Positions 1 through 6,390 of a DNA stretch of 23,545 bases are shown piece by piece. Made by a program: the position numbers and the translations under genes. Every line of letters starts with the position of its first letter. Position 1 is the stretch's first letter. Location of the stretch: contig JBIOTQ010000019.1 in assembly GCA_044866075.1 (NCBI GenBank), positions 1-23,545 on the forward strand, given 5' to 3'. The DNA is from JBASRP01 sp044866075 (GTDB lineage: Bacteria > Actinomycetota > AC-67). Below the pieces are notes generated by a model. It saw only the letters and a list, made by a program, of their open reading frames with translations, was not told the DNA's origin and did not search any database.

Positions 1-561
1 TTCCGCACGAACCGCATGCGGACCGTCGGTTGGTGGACGTCGCACACCGGCGAGATCTTCTTCGACGACTGCCGCGTCCCGGCCGAGAACCTCCTCGGCG
101 AGGAGGGCAAGGGCTTCGTCTACATCATGCAGAACTTCCAGTGGGAGCGGGTCGTGATGGCGCTGGCCGCCGTCAACGCCGCGGACAAAACGCTGGAGAT
201 GGGCATCGAGTACGCGAAGAACCGCAGCGCCTTCGGCAAGCCACTCTCCAAGTTCCAGGTATGGCGTCACCGTTTCGCGGATATGGAGACGGAGATCCAC
301 GCGGCGCGCTGCCTCACGTATCACGCGCTGCGCAAGATCGCGGCCGGTGAGGACGCGCTGCGAGAGGTCTCGATGGCGAAGTGGATGTCCACCGAGCTCG
401 ACTGGAAGGTGGCGGACGAGGTGCTGCAGGTGCACGGCGGCTACGGCTACATGATGGAGTTCCCGATCCAGCGCGCGTGGCGCGACTCGCGGCTCGGCCC
501 GATCGGCGGCGGAACGACGGAGATCATGAAAGAGATCATCTCGAAAACCTACGGGCTCTAG
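1..561 (+). CDS. Acyl-CoA dehydrogenase, C-terminal part (5' end outside window)
   Basis: Only the last 186 codons are present; the frame is open from base 1, so the start lies upstream. The protein would be a flavoenzyme forming the alpha,beta double bond of acyl-CoA esters. Visible are the end of the middle beta domain (GEIFFDDCRVPAENLLGEEGKG region) and the C-terminal four-helix domain with the signature VHGGYGYMMEFPIQRAWRD, then GPIGGGTTEI. The position that holds the catalytic glutamate in medium-chain enzymes (YEGT) is glycine here. The glutamate of FQWER (codon at 145-147) matches the helix-G glutamate used by long-chain and isovaleryl-CoA dehydrogenases, which I infer to be the base. 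The next gene starts 2 nt after the stop, so they are probably cotranscribed. Substrate cannot be stated. Confidence 0.93.
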   Translation, partial: FRTNRMRTVGWWTSHTGEIFFDDCRVPAENLLGEEGKGFVYIMQNFQWERVVMALAAVNAADKTLEMGIEYAKNRSAFGKPLSKFQVWRHRFADMETEIHAARCLTYHALRKIAAGEDALREVSMAKWMSTELDWKVADEVLQVHGGYGYMMEFPIQRAWRDSRLGPIGGGTTEIMKEIISKTYGL

Positions 562-563
562 CG

Positions 564-902
564 ATGGCCATCGAGATCGTCCTCGACTGCCACGACCCGG
601 AGGCGCTCGCGCCCTTCTGGGCCGGCGCGCTCGGTTATCGCGTCCAGGGACACCGCGAGCCGTACCTCGCGCTCATCCCCGAGGTGGGCGACGGCCCGCG
701 TTTCATCCTGCAGCGCGTCCCCGAGCCGCGGCCCGGCAAGAACCGGATGCACGTCGACATCAAGACCACCGACATGGAGGCGGAGGCGACGCGCCTGGAG
801 AAGCTCGGCGCGTCCCGGCTCGTCGGCTCGCCCGAATCCGGCGGCGACTGGATCGTGATGTGCGATCCGGAAGGCAACGAGTTCTGCGTGTGTCAGGAAT
901 GA
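564..902 (+). CDS. VOC (glyoxalase/bleomycin-resistance fold) family protein
   Basis: A 112-residue protein starting at ATG 564, 2 nt after the acyl-CoA dehydrogenase stop. It has the compact Glyoxalase_6-like pattern: an N-terminal DCHDPEALAPFWAGALGY segment, a central NRMHVDIKTTDMEAEATRLEKLGA segment, and the terminal DPEGNEFCV motif typical of the family. VOC proteins include dioxygenases, epimerases and binding proteins, so no reaction can be assigned. The stop overlaps the next start as ATGA (899-902), implying translational coupling to the hydrolase. A second VOC gene at 20540-20929 shares the same C-terminal motif and is a distant paralogue. Confidence 0.85.
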   Translation: MAIEIVLDCHDPEALAPFWAGALGYRVQGHREPYLALIPEVGDGPRFILQRVPEPRPGKNRMHVDIKTTDMEAEATRLEKLGASRLVGSPESGGDWIVMCDPEGNEFCVCQE

Positions 903-1651
903 GCGTCCCCGTCGTCTCGAAGACGCCGACCGGCGAGGCCACCGGGTCGGTGCTGATCATCCACGGTCTCGCCGAGCACAAAGGCCGTTACGCGTACGTG
1001 CAAGAGAAGCTCGCGGACGCCCGGTACGCATCGCACGCGATCGACCTGCGCGGGCACGGCGAGGCCGACGGGTTTCCCGGGAAGGTCTCGTCCCCCGACG
1101 ACTGGCTCGACGACATCGCCGAGGGCCTGGCGTTGCTCGGCGGCAACGCGCGGTTCCTGCTCGCGCACTCGATGGGAACCCTGCCGTCGCTCGCGTACCT
1201 CGGCGAGCGCGGCGCGCCCGCGCTCACCGGCCTCGTCCTCTCGGCGTGCCCGATCGCGCCCGGACAGGCGACCCTCGATTCGCTGGCCGACCCCGACGCA
1301 CCGGGGATCCCGCCGACCGCCGTCTCGCGCGATCCGGCCGTCGTGAAGTCGTACGCGGAAGATCCTCTCGTCTTCAACGAGAACGTTCCACCGGAGTGCA
1401 CCGCGGCGGTGATGCTCGCCGCGCAGCGCGCGTTCGAGGCCGCCGTGTCGGTATCCCTACCGGTGCTTCTGATCCACGGCGGAGACGATCCGATCGCCGA
1501 CGCGTCGGGCTCGAAGGACATGCGCGACGCGCTGGCGAGCACGGACAAGACCCTCAAGGTCTACGACGGCCTCTACCACGAGGTCTTCAACGAACCCGAA
1601 CGCGACCAGGTCATCGGCGACGTCACCGCCTGGCTCGACGCCCACCGCTAG
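899..1651 (+). CDS. Alpha/beta hydrolase, monoacylglycerol-lipase-like
   Basis: A 250-residue serine hydrolase of the Hydrolase_4 type. ATG 899 overlaps the preceding stop by 4 nt and gives the expected family length. The oxyanion region reads IIHGLAEHKGRY (residues 20-31). The motif DLRGHGEADG (49-58) is typical of monoglyceride lipases. The nucleophile elbow is AHSMG, with Ser91. The acid lies in HGGDDPIAD and the final histidine in LYHEVFNEPERD. The EVFNEP ending is a good marker for the monoacylglycerol lipase/lysophospholipase group. Together with the acyl-CoA dehydrogenase this suggests a lipid-degradation operon, but the substrate is inferred. It converges on the next gene and the two stop codons overlap in one CTAG. 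Confidence 0.88.
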   Translation: MSVPVVSKTPTGEATGSVLIIHGLAEHKGRYAYVQEKLADARYASHAIDLRGHGEADGFPGKVSSPDDWLDDIAEGLALLGGNARFLLAHSMGTLPSLAYLGERGAPALTGLVLSACPIAPGQATLDSLADPDAPGIPPTAVSRDPAVVKSYAEDPLVFNENVPPECTAAVMLAAQRAFEAAVSVSLPVLLIHGGDDPIADASGSKDMRDALASTDKTLKVYDGLYHEVFNEPERDQVIGDVTAWLDAHR

Positions 1652-2205
1652 AGACGCGGAACGAACCTGCCCGAGCGCGAGACGTAGCTCTCGTAGACCT
1701 CGCCGTGCGTCGACCGCAGGTACGGTTCCTCCACGCCGCGCACCAAGACCTCCGACCCCGCGAAGATCGCACTCGCCGAGACGACGGTGACCACGTTGGA
1801 AACCACCAGCGCCATCCCCGCACCGGCGATGATCATGCACGTGTAGATCGGGTTGCGCACGCGTCGGAAAAGCCCGTCGGTGACGAGCTCCGTGCGATCC
1901 GACGGATCTACACCGGCCCGCCACGATCGCCCCATCTGCCCTTGCGCGACGACGACGCCGACGACCCCGAGAACGAGCAGAGCCAGCCCGACCACGCTGC
2001 GCGCGCCGGCCCCGTCCTCGCCGACCGCCACACCGACGGGCGATGCGAAGAGGCCCGCCGTGAGCAACGCCTGCCCCAGCCACGCGAGAGGAGTCGGCGG
2101 TTTGAGAAGCGGCGACCTTCCCGTCGCGCGCATCAGGACGACGCTGCGCACGACGAGCGCGAGGAACCCGAACAGTCCGTAGATCGCCAGCGCGGCCGCC
2201 CTCAT
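1648..2205 (-). CDS. Isoprenylcysteine carboxyl methyltransferase-family membrane protein
   Basis: A 185-residue polytopic protein with hydrophobic stretches at about residues 5-25, 42-60, 68-86 and 125-150. The C-terminal half carries the SAM-binding pattern of the ICMT/PEMT fold: LVTDGLFRRVRNPIYT, then a helix and GVEEPYLRSTHGEVYESY followed by RFVPRL. RNPIY and the E-E-x-x-L...Y-x-x-Y arrangement are the key conserved parts. Bacterial members methylate small or lipid substrates that are mostly unknown; nothing here points to one. ATG 2205 is preceded on its own strand by TAGGGT six nt upstream, a likely -10 box for a leaderless mRNA. The gene is alone on this strand between two plus-strand units. 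Confidence 0.85.
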   Translation of the reverse strand: MRAAALAIYGLFGFLALVVRSVVLMRATGRSPLLKPPTPLAWLGQALLTAGLFASPVGVAVGEDGAGARSVVGLALLVLGVVGVVVAQGQMGRSWRAGVDPSDRTELVTDGLFRRVRNPIYTCMIIAGAGMALVVSNVVTVVSASAIFAGSEVLVRGVEEPYLRSTHGEVYESYVSRSGRFVPRL

Positions 2206-2211
2206 CTCTTC

Positions 2212-2217
2212 ACCCTA
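2212..2217 (-). promoter_or_regulatory. Probable -10 box of the ICMT-like gene (leaderless)
   Basis: Minus-strand TAGGGT ends 6 nt before ATG 2205, so transcription would begin at or next to the start codon. No convincing -35 box is seen. It is one of eight similar placements in the window. Confidence 0.45.
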
Positions 2218-2302
2218 CGCAGGCGCGACCGCCCCTCGACACGAACGAGCAGGCTCCTCCATCATGGAGGCCGCATCCCCGGTGAGCGCGAGAGGAGCCC
2301 CG

Positions 2303-3826
2303 ATGAACATCGCCGTTCTCGGACAAAGGAACATCGAGATGTTCGGCGAGTATCCCGCCGTCTGGTTCGAGGGCCGTGAATACACCAATCGCGAACTGCT
2401 CGACCTCGCGAAGCGGTTCGCCGGCGCCCTCGAAGGAGCCGGCATCGTTCCGGGGGACCGCGTGGGAGTCATGCTGCCGAACATCCCCGAGATCGGCGCG
2501 GTGTACGGCGGCATCAGCCGGGCCGGCGCAGTCGTGATGCCGATGGTCTTCATGCTCGCCGTGCCCGAGATCCGTCACATCCTCACCGACTCGGGAGCGA
2601 CGGCGGTGGTGACGAGCCCCGACTTCTACGGCAACGTCGCGGAGGCGATGAAAGACCTGCCCCATCCGCCGCAGGTGATCGTTCTCGGCGACCCGATTCC
2701 CGACGGCGCTCTCTCGTTCCAGGAACTCACCGACGCGGCAACTCCGAAACAAGAGATCGCGGATCGAGCCGAGGACGACATCGCCGTCATCTTCTACACG
2801 AGCGGGACGACGGGCCGTCCCAAAGGCGTGATGCTCTCGCACGGGAACCTTCTCTTCAACGCCGAGAACAGCTCGGCGCTGAGGCTGACGCAGGATGGCG
2901 ACGTCTCCATCTCGTGCCTTCCTCTCGCGCACTTGTTTGGGATGGGCACGACCATGGTCGGCCAGCTCCACAGGCTCAAAGGCGTGCTGCTCCGCTGGTT
3001 CACGGCGGAAGGATTCTTCGAGGCCGTCAACAAGCACCGCGCGAAATCGAGCGCGGTCGTCCCGACGATGCTCGCGTACATGCTCGCCCACCCCGACTTC
3101 GACAAGGTCGACTGGTCGAGTTTCGAGTTCATCGTCGTCGCAGCGGCGCCGGTACCGGTCGAGCTGGCCGAAGAGTTCGAAAAACGCACCGGCGCCCGCG
3201 TGCTCGAGGGCTACGGCCTGACCGAGACCTCTCCCACCGTCAGCGTCATGCGCCGCGAGGACCCGCGCCGTCTCGGCTCGTGCGGGAAGCCGGTTCCCAA
3301 CATCGAAGTCGCGATCATGGACGAGGACGACAAGCCGCTCCCGGCGGGCGAGACCGGCGAGGTGTGCGTCAAAGGCCCGAATGTGATGAAGGGCTACTAC
3401 AACCTTCCCGACGCCACCGCCGAGGCCATGCGCAACGGCTGGTTCCACACCGGCGACATGGGACACCTCGACGAGGACGGCTACCTCTACATCACCGAGC
3501 GCAAGAAGGACCTCATCATCCGCGGCGGCTTCAACATCTATCCCCGCGACGTCGAGGAGGTCCTCTACGGGCACCCCGCCGTCCTCGAGACCGCCGTCGT
3601 GGGCATCCCCGACCCGAAGATGGGGGAGGAGGTCCGGGCCTACGTCGTCCTCCGGCCCGGCGAGTCCGCGACGGCGGACGACCTGATGGCCTACGCCTGC
3701 GAGCACCTCGCCCGCTACAAGACCCCGAAAGACGTCGTTTTCCTCGACGCTTTGCCCAAAAACCCGATCGGCAAGATCCTCAAGAAGGATCTCAGGGAGA
3801 TGGCGAAGCAGCAGGCCGCCCTCTAG
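2303..3826 (+). CDS. Long-chain-fatty-acid-CoA ligase / acyl-CoA synthetase (ANL superfamily)
   Basis: A 507-residue adenylate-forming enzyme that activates a carboxylic acid to its CoA thioester through an acyl-AMP. All core motifs are present in order: P-loop YTSGTTGRPKGVMLSH, GYGLTETSP, GWFHTGDMGHLDEDGY, the hinge segment TERKKDLIIRGGFNIYP, and the C-terminal lysine region PKNPIGKILKKDLR. I prefer ATG 2303 over the in-frame ATG 2264, because a purine-rich GAGAGGAG element lies just before 2303 and MNIA is a more natural N-terminus. Length fits FadD-type enzymes. The neighbouring acyl-CoA dehydrogenase and lipase-like gene support fatty-acid catabolism; chain length is unknown. The TAG stop sits inside the likely -10 box of the next gene. 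Confidence 0.93.
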   Translation: MNIAVLGQRNIEMFGEYPAVWFEGREYTNRELLDLAKRFAGALEGAGIVPGDRVGVMLPNIPEIGAVYGGISRAGAVVMPMVFMLAVPEIRHILTDSGATAVVTSPDFYGNVAEAMKDLPHPPQVIVLGDPIPDGALSFQELTDAATPKQEIADRAEDDIAVIFYTSGTTGRPKGVMLSHGNLLFNAENSSALRLTQDGDVSISCLPLAHLFGMGTTMVGQLHRLKGVLLRWFTAEGFFEAVNKHRAKSSAVVPTMLAYMLAHPDFDKVDWSSFEFIVVAAAPVPVELAEEFEKRTGARVLEGYGLTETSPTVSVMRREDPRRLGSCGKPVPNIEVAIMDEDDKPLPAGETGEVCVKGPNVMKGYYNLPDATAEAMRNGWFHTGDMGHLDEDGYLYITERKKDLIIRGGFNIYPRDVEEVLYGHPAVLETAVVGIPDPKMGEEVRAYVVLRPGESATADDLMAYACEHLARYKTPKDVVFLDALPKNPIGKILKKDLREMAKQQAAL

Positions 3827-3829
3827 CAT
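3824..3829 (+). promoter_or_regulatory. Probable -10 box of the RsiG-like gene, overlapping the upstream stop codon
   Basis: TAGCAT ends 8 nt before ATG 3838. Its first three bases are the stop codon of the acyl-CoA ligase. This would let the RsiG-like gene be transcribed as a leaderless message independent of the ligase. Confidence 0.5.
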
Positions 3830-3837
3830 GGTGCGAC

Positions 3838-4341
3838 ATGACACGGGGCGCTAACCGGCGGATCGACAGGATCTTGGACCCCTCGTACATCGAGGGGCTC
3901 GGCGACTTGTCGACCGAAGACCTCCGCGCGAAGCGCGAGGAATGTGAGGAAGAGGAGTTCGTCTTCTCCTACGAGCGCCGTCTCCTACACGCGCGCATGG
4001 ACCTCCTGGAAGCCGAACGTAAGCGGCGTGCGTCTGGCGAATCACCTCGCTCGCTGATCGACCGCCTGCCCGAGATCCTCGCCGACGAGACACGCACCCA
4101 CCGCGGCGCGTTTCCGAACCTCGAAGCGCCGCCCATCTTCGAGAACCCGCGTCGCCGCGTCGAGAAGCTCGTCACGAACGACATGCTCACGCGTCTGACC
4201 GAGCTCCCCGACGACGAGATCACCTCCGTCAGCGAAACGCTCAAAGAGGCGGAGCGCGAAGTGTCGGACTCGCGCCGTGCCGTCCAGGCGGTTATCGACC
4301 GCATCGTTGAGGAACTCGCTCGGCGGCTCGTCGATGCGTAG
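3838..4341 (+). CDS. RsiG-like c-di-GMP-responsive anti-sigma factor homologue
   Basis: A 167-residue, strongly helical, charged protein with no membrane segment. Two helices carry the spaced signature known from Streptomyces RsiG, E(X)3S(X)2R(X)3Q(X)3D, which binds c-di-GMP. The first copy is E40-S44-R47-H51-D55 (Q replaced by H); the second is E139-S143-R146-Q150-D154, an exact match. The RLLHARMDLLEAE stretch around the first copy is typical of this family, often annotated as aerial mycelium formation protein. In Streptomyces, RsiG with c-di-GMP holds the sporulation sigma factor WhiG inactive. No sigma factor gene is in the window, so the partner is unknown. A response regulator and an HD-GYP gene follow directly. 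ATG 3838 follows a -10-like TAGCAT by 8 nt. Confidence 0.8.
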   Translation: MTRGANRRIDRILDPSYIEGLGDLSTEDLRAKREECEEEEFVFSYERRLLHARMDLLEAERKRRASGESPRSLIDRLPEILADETRTHRGAFPNLEAPPIFENPRRRVEKLVTNDMLTRLTELPDDEITSVSETLKEAEREVSDSRRAVQAVIDRIVEELARRLVDA

Positions 4342-4367
4342 CTGCGCACGTCCCTAGCGATTTACGT

Positions 4368-4388
4368 ACTTCGGATATCGCCCGAAGT
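4368..4388 (+). other. Inverted repeat between the RsiG-like and response-regulator genes
   Basis: ACTTCGG (4368-4374), a 7-nt spacer, then CCGAAGT (4382-4388): a perfect 7-bp dyad in the 83-nt gap. It could be an operator for the response-regulator promoter or a weak terminator. There is no T-run after it, which favours an operator. Confidence 0.4.
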
Positions 4389-4424
4389 GACTATGGACGG
4401 TCTAGCGTAACTGGTCGCATAGAT

Positions 4425-4826
4425 ATGCACATGGCTCTCTCCGCGGCCCGGGGACCGTCCCGAAAACCCCGGGTGCTGATCGTGGATGACGACCCTCTGA
4501 TCCGCGATCTCGTGCGCGCGGTTCTGGAGGATGCGTCGTATCACCTGGATGAGGCGTCCTCGGGCGAGGAGGCACTCCGGGTCGCCGCAAGACGTCCTCC
4601 CGACGTGGTGCTGCTGGATGTGATGATGCCGGGTCTCAACGGGTTCGAGGTTGCGGAACGGATGAAACACGATGCGAAAACGAGCGACGCCGTCGTGATC
4701 ATGCTGACCGCCAAGGGCGCTCCCGAGGACCGCCGCCGGGGCTTGGAGGCCGGAGCCGACGTCTACTTCACCAAGCCTTTCAGCCCACTCGAGCTCCTGA
4801 CGACGATCTCGGGGGCGCTCCGGTGA
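4425..4826 (+). CDS. Single-domain response regulator (REC)
   Basis: A 133-residue receiver domain with no output domain. Acidic residues D21-D23 are in VLIVDDDP, the phosphoacceptor Asp65 in VVLLDVMMPG, the conserved Thr95 in IMLTAKG, and the invariant Lys117 in YFTKPFSP. The protein should be phosphorylated by an unidentified histidine kinase. It starts at ATG 4425 (a second in-frame ATG is at 4431). Its stop overlaps the GTG start of the HD-GYP gene as GTGA. This is the domain order of RpfG (REC then HD-GYP) split into two coupled genes, so the receiver probably controls the phosphodiesterase in trans. No kinase lies nearby. Confidence 0.92.
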   Translation: MHMALSAARGPSRKPRVLIVDDDPLIRDLVRAVLEDASYHLDEASSGEEALRVAARRPPDVVLLDVMMPGLNGFEVAERMKHDAKTSDAVVIMLTAKGAPEDRRRGLEAGADVYFTKPFSPLELLTTISGALR

Positions 4827-5575
4827 GCGACGCCGCGGAGTCGCTACTTCCGCCGGCCGAGGAGGGGCGCTTGCGCGCCCAGCTCCTCTCCTTCGCGCAC
4901 GACCTCAACGAGGTCTACCGCCGCGAGCGCGCGCGCACGGCCGAACTGGAAGACGCGCTTCGCGAATTGGAGGAGTCGTACCTCGCCACGGTCCGCACGC
5001 TCGCGTTCGTGGTCGAAGCGAAAGACACCCACACGCGGTCGCATCTCGACCGCGCGCACGACTACGCGGTGGCTCTCGCGCAGCGCGTCGCTCCGGAGCT
5101 CGCGGCCGATCAGACGCTTCGTTACGGCTTCTTCCTCCACGACATCGGCAAGATCGGGATCCCCGAGCGCATCCTGTCGAAACCGGGGCCGCTCACGGAC
5201 GACGAGTGGGCGATCATGCGCACCCACCCGCTCCTCGGCGCGCAGATCCTGTCGCCGGTGAAGTTTCTCCACCCCGCGCTTCCGGTCGTGGAAGCGCACC
5301 ACGAGAAGTGGGACGGTACCGGCTACCCCCGCGGCCTCCACGGCGAAGGCATCCCTCTCGGGGCGCGCATCTTCGCTCTCGTTGACGCGTTCGACGCGAT
5401 GACGTCCGACCGTCCCTACCGCCGCTCGCTCACGTTCGAACAGGCTTTGGAGCAGATCTCGAAGGCGGGAGGTACGCAGTTCGACCCGGAGGTCGTACGC
5501 TGCTTCGTCGACCTCTGCGCCGATTCCGAAAGCGGCCGGATCTTCCTGGGCGAGGGCGCGCGCCAGGTGTCGTAG
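4823..5575 (+). CDS. HD-GYP domain cyclic-di-GMP phosphodiesterase
   Basis: A 250-residue cytoplasmic protein starting at GTG 4823. Residues 15-60 form a charged, probable coiled-coil linker. Residues 65-240 form an HD-GYP domain with H74, the HD pair H106-D107 in FLHDIGKIGIP, H135, H159-H160-E161, the GYP loop G167-Y168-P169 (DGTGYPRG), and D188 in LVDAFDAMTSDRPYR. All metal-binding and signature residues seen in active enzymes appear to be present, so I expect hydrolysis of c-di-GMP to pGpG or GMP. The 4-nt overlap with the receiver gene indicates coupled expression. The upstream RsiG-like protein is a plausible sensor of the same second messenger. Confidence 0.92.
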   Translation: MSDAAESLLPPAEEGRLRAQLLSFAHDLNEVYRRERARTAELEDALRELEESYLATVRTLAFVVEAKDTHTRSHLDRAHDYAVALAQRVAPELAADQTLRYGFFLHDIGKIGIPERILSKPGPLTDDEWAIMRTHPLLGAQILSPVKFLHPALPVVEAHHEKWDGTGYPRGLHGEGIPLGARIFALVDAFDAMTSDRPYRRSLTFEQALEQISKAGGTQFDPEVVRCFVDLCADSESGRIFLGEGARQVS

Positions 5576-5647
5576 AGCCGCATACGAGATCGGGTCCGCC
5601 GGGCGGGTGGGGGGCCGATAAGCGCGTCCGCCAACGGCAATAGCGGC

Positions 5648-5653
5648 GATAAT
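5648..5653 (+). promoter_or_regulatory. Probable -10 box of the metallophosphoesterase gene (leaderless)
   Basis: GATAAT ends 8 nt before ATG 5662, which has no Shine-Dalgarno-like sequence. This fits a leaderless transcript and separates this unit from the HD-GYP gene 86 nt upstream. Confidence 0.5.
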
Positions 5654-5661
5654 CACGGTCG

Positions 5662-6390
5662 ATGAGGACGGCGGTGCTGTCGGATGTCCATTCCAACCTC
5701 GAAGCACTCGACGCCGTCCTCACGGCCGCCGACGAGGCCGGCTGCGAACGGCTGATCGTCCTCGGCGACATCGTCGGCTACGGCGCCGATCCGGACGCGG
5801 TCATCGCGCGGCTCGCCGACCGCGAGGCGATCGCGATCGCCGGCAACCACGATCTGGCCGCGACGGGCGCCTTCGACGTGTCCTGGTTCAACGAGGTGGC
5901 CGCCGCCGCGATCACCTGGACCACGGAGACGATCAAGCCCGAGACGAAGAACTATCTCGAAGCATTGAGCCCGCGTCGCGATACGCCCTCGGCCCTCCTG
6001 GTGCACGGGTCCGTCCGTGATCCCGTGGCCGAATATCTCCTCGCCGCCCCCGACGCCGCCGCGAGCTTCGCGCTCGACGCGTTCCCGCTGGCGTTCTTCG
6101 GTCATACGCACCTCCCGACCGTCTTCCGCGCGAGGGAGGACGGCACCGTGAACGCGTGGGTGCTCGACGAGGACCTCGATCTCGCCTTTGCACCCGGCGA
6201 GCGCTACATGGTCAACCCCGGAAGCGTCGGCCAGCCGCGCGATCGCGACGCGCGCGCTGCGTTCTTGATCTGGGAGGACGGCCGCGTGACGGGGCGGCGC
6301 GTCGCGTACCCGACCGAGACGGCGGCGCGAAAGATCCTCGACGCCGGCCTGCCGCGCTGGCTCGCCGAGAGGCTGGCCCTCGGCGAGTGA
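5662..6390 (+). CDS. Metallophosphoesterase family protein (YfcE/MJ0936-like)
   Basis: A 242-residue calcineurin-like phosphoesterase. The dinuclear metal site is complete: D8 and H10 (SDVHSN), D36 (VLGDIVGYG), N62-H63 (AGNHD), a histidine in LLVHGSVRDP, and GHTHLP. The late MVNPGSVGQPRD motif is typical of the small YfcE-type group. These enzymes act on phosphodiesters or phosphomonoesters in vitro; cellular substrates are mostly unknown. It is tempting to link it to cyclic nucleotide turnover because of the HD-GYP gene upstream, but the separate promoter and generic motifs do not prove that. The stop overlaps the GTG start of the asparaginase gene (GTGA at 6387-6390). Confidence 0.88.
   Translation: MRTAVLSDVHSNLEALDAVLTAADEAGCERLIVLGDIVGYGADPDAVIARLADREAIAIAGNHDLAATGAFDVSWFNEVAAAAITWTTETIKPETKNYLEALSPRRDTPSALLVHGSVRDPVAEYLLAAPDAAASFALDAFPLAFFGHTHLPTVFRAREDGTVNAWVLDEDLDLAFAPGERYMVNPGSVGQPRDRDARAAFLIWEDGRVTGRRVAYPTETAARKILDAGLPRWLAERLALGE

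Noticed and set aside
2210..3844. Long open frame on the minus strand opposite the acyl-CoA ligase
   Set aside because: It mirrors the codon pattern of the ligase, is rich in D, H, R and V as typical of antisense frames in high-GC DNA, and shows no family motif.
6156..6386. N-terminal extension of the asparaginase frame
   Set aside because: The stretch lies inside the metallophosphoesterase in another frame and is arginine-rich; the family N-terminus begins at GTG 6387.
5662..6390. Assigning the metallophosphoesterase as a cyclic-nucleotide phosphodiesterase of the c-di-GMP module
   Set aside because: It has its own promoter-like box and the generic YfcE-type pattern; nothing in it indicates a cyclic nucleotide substrate.
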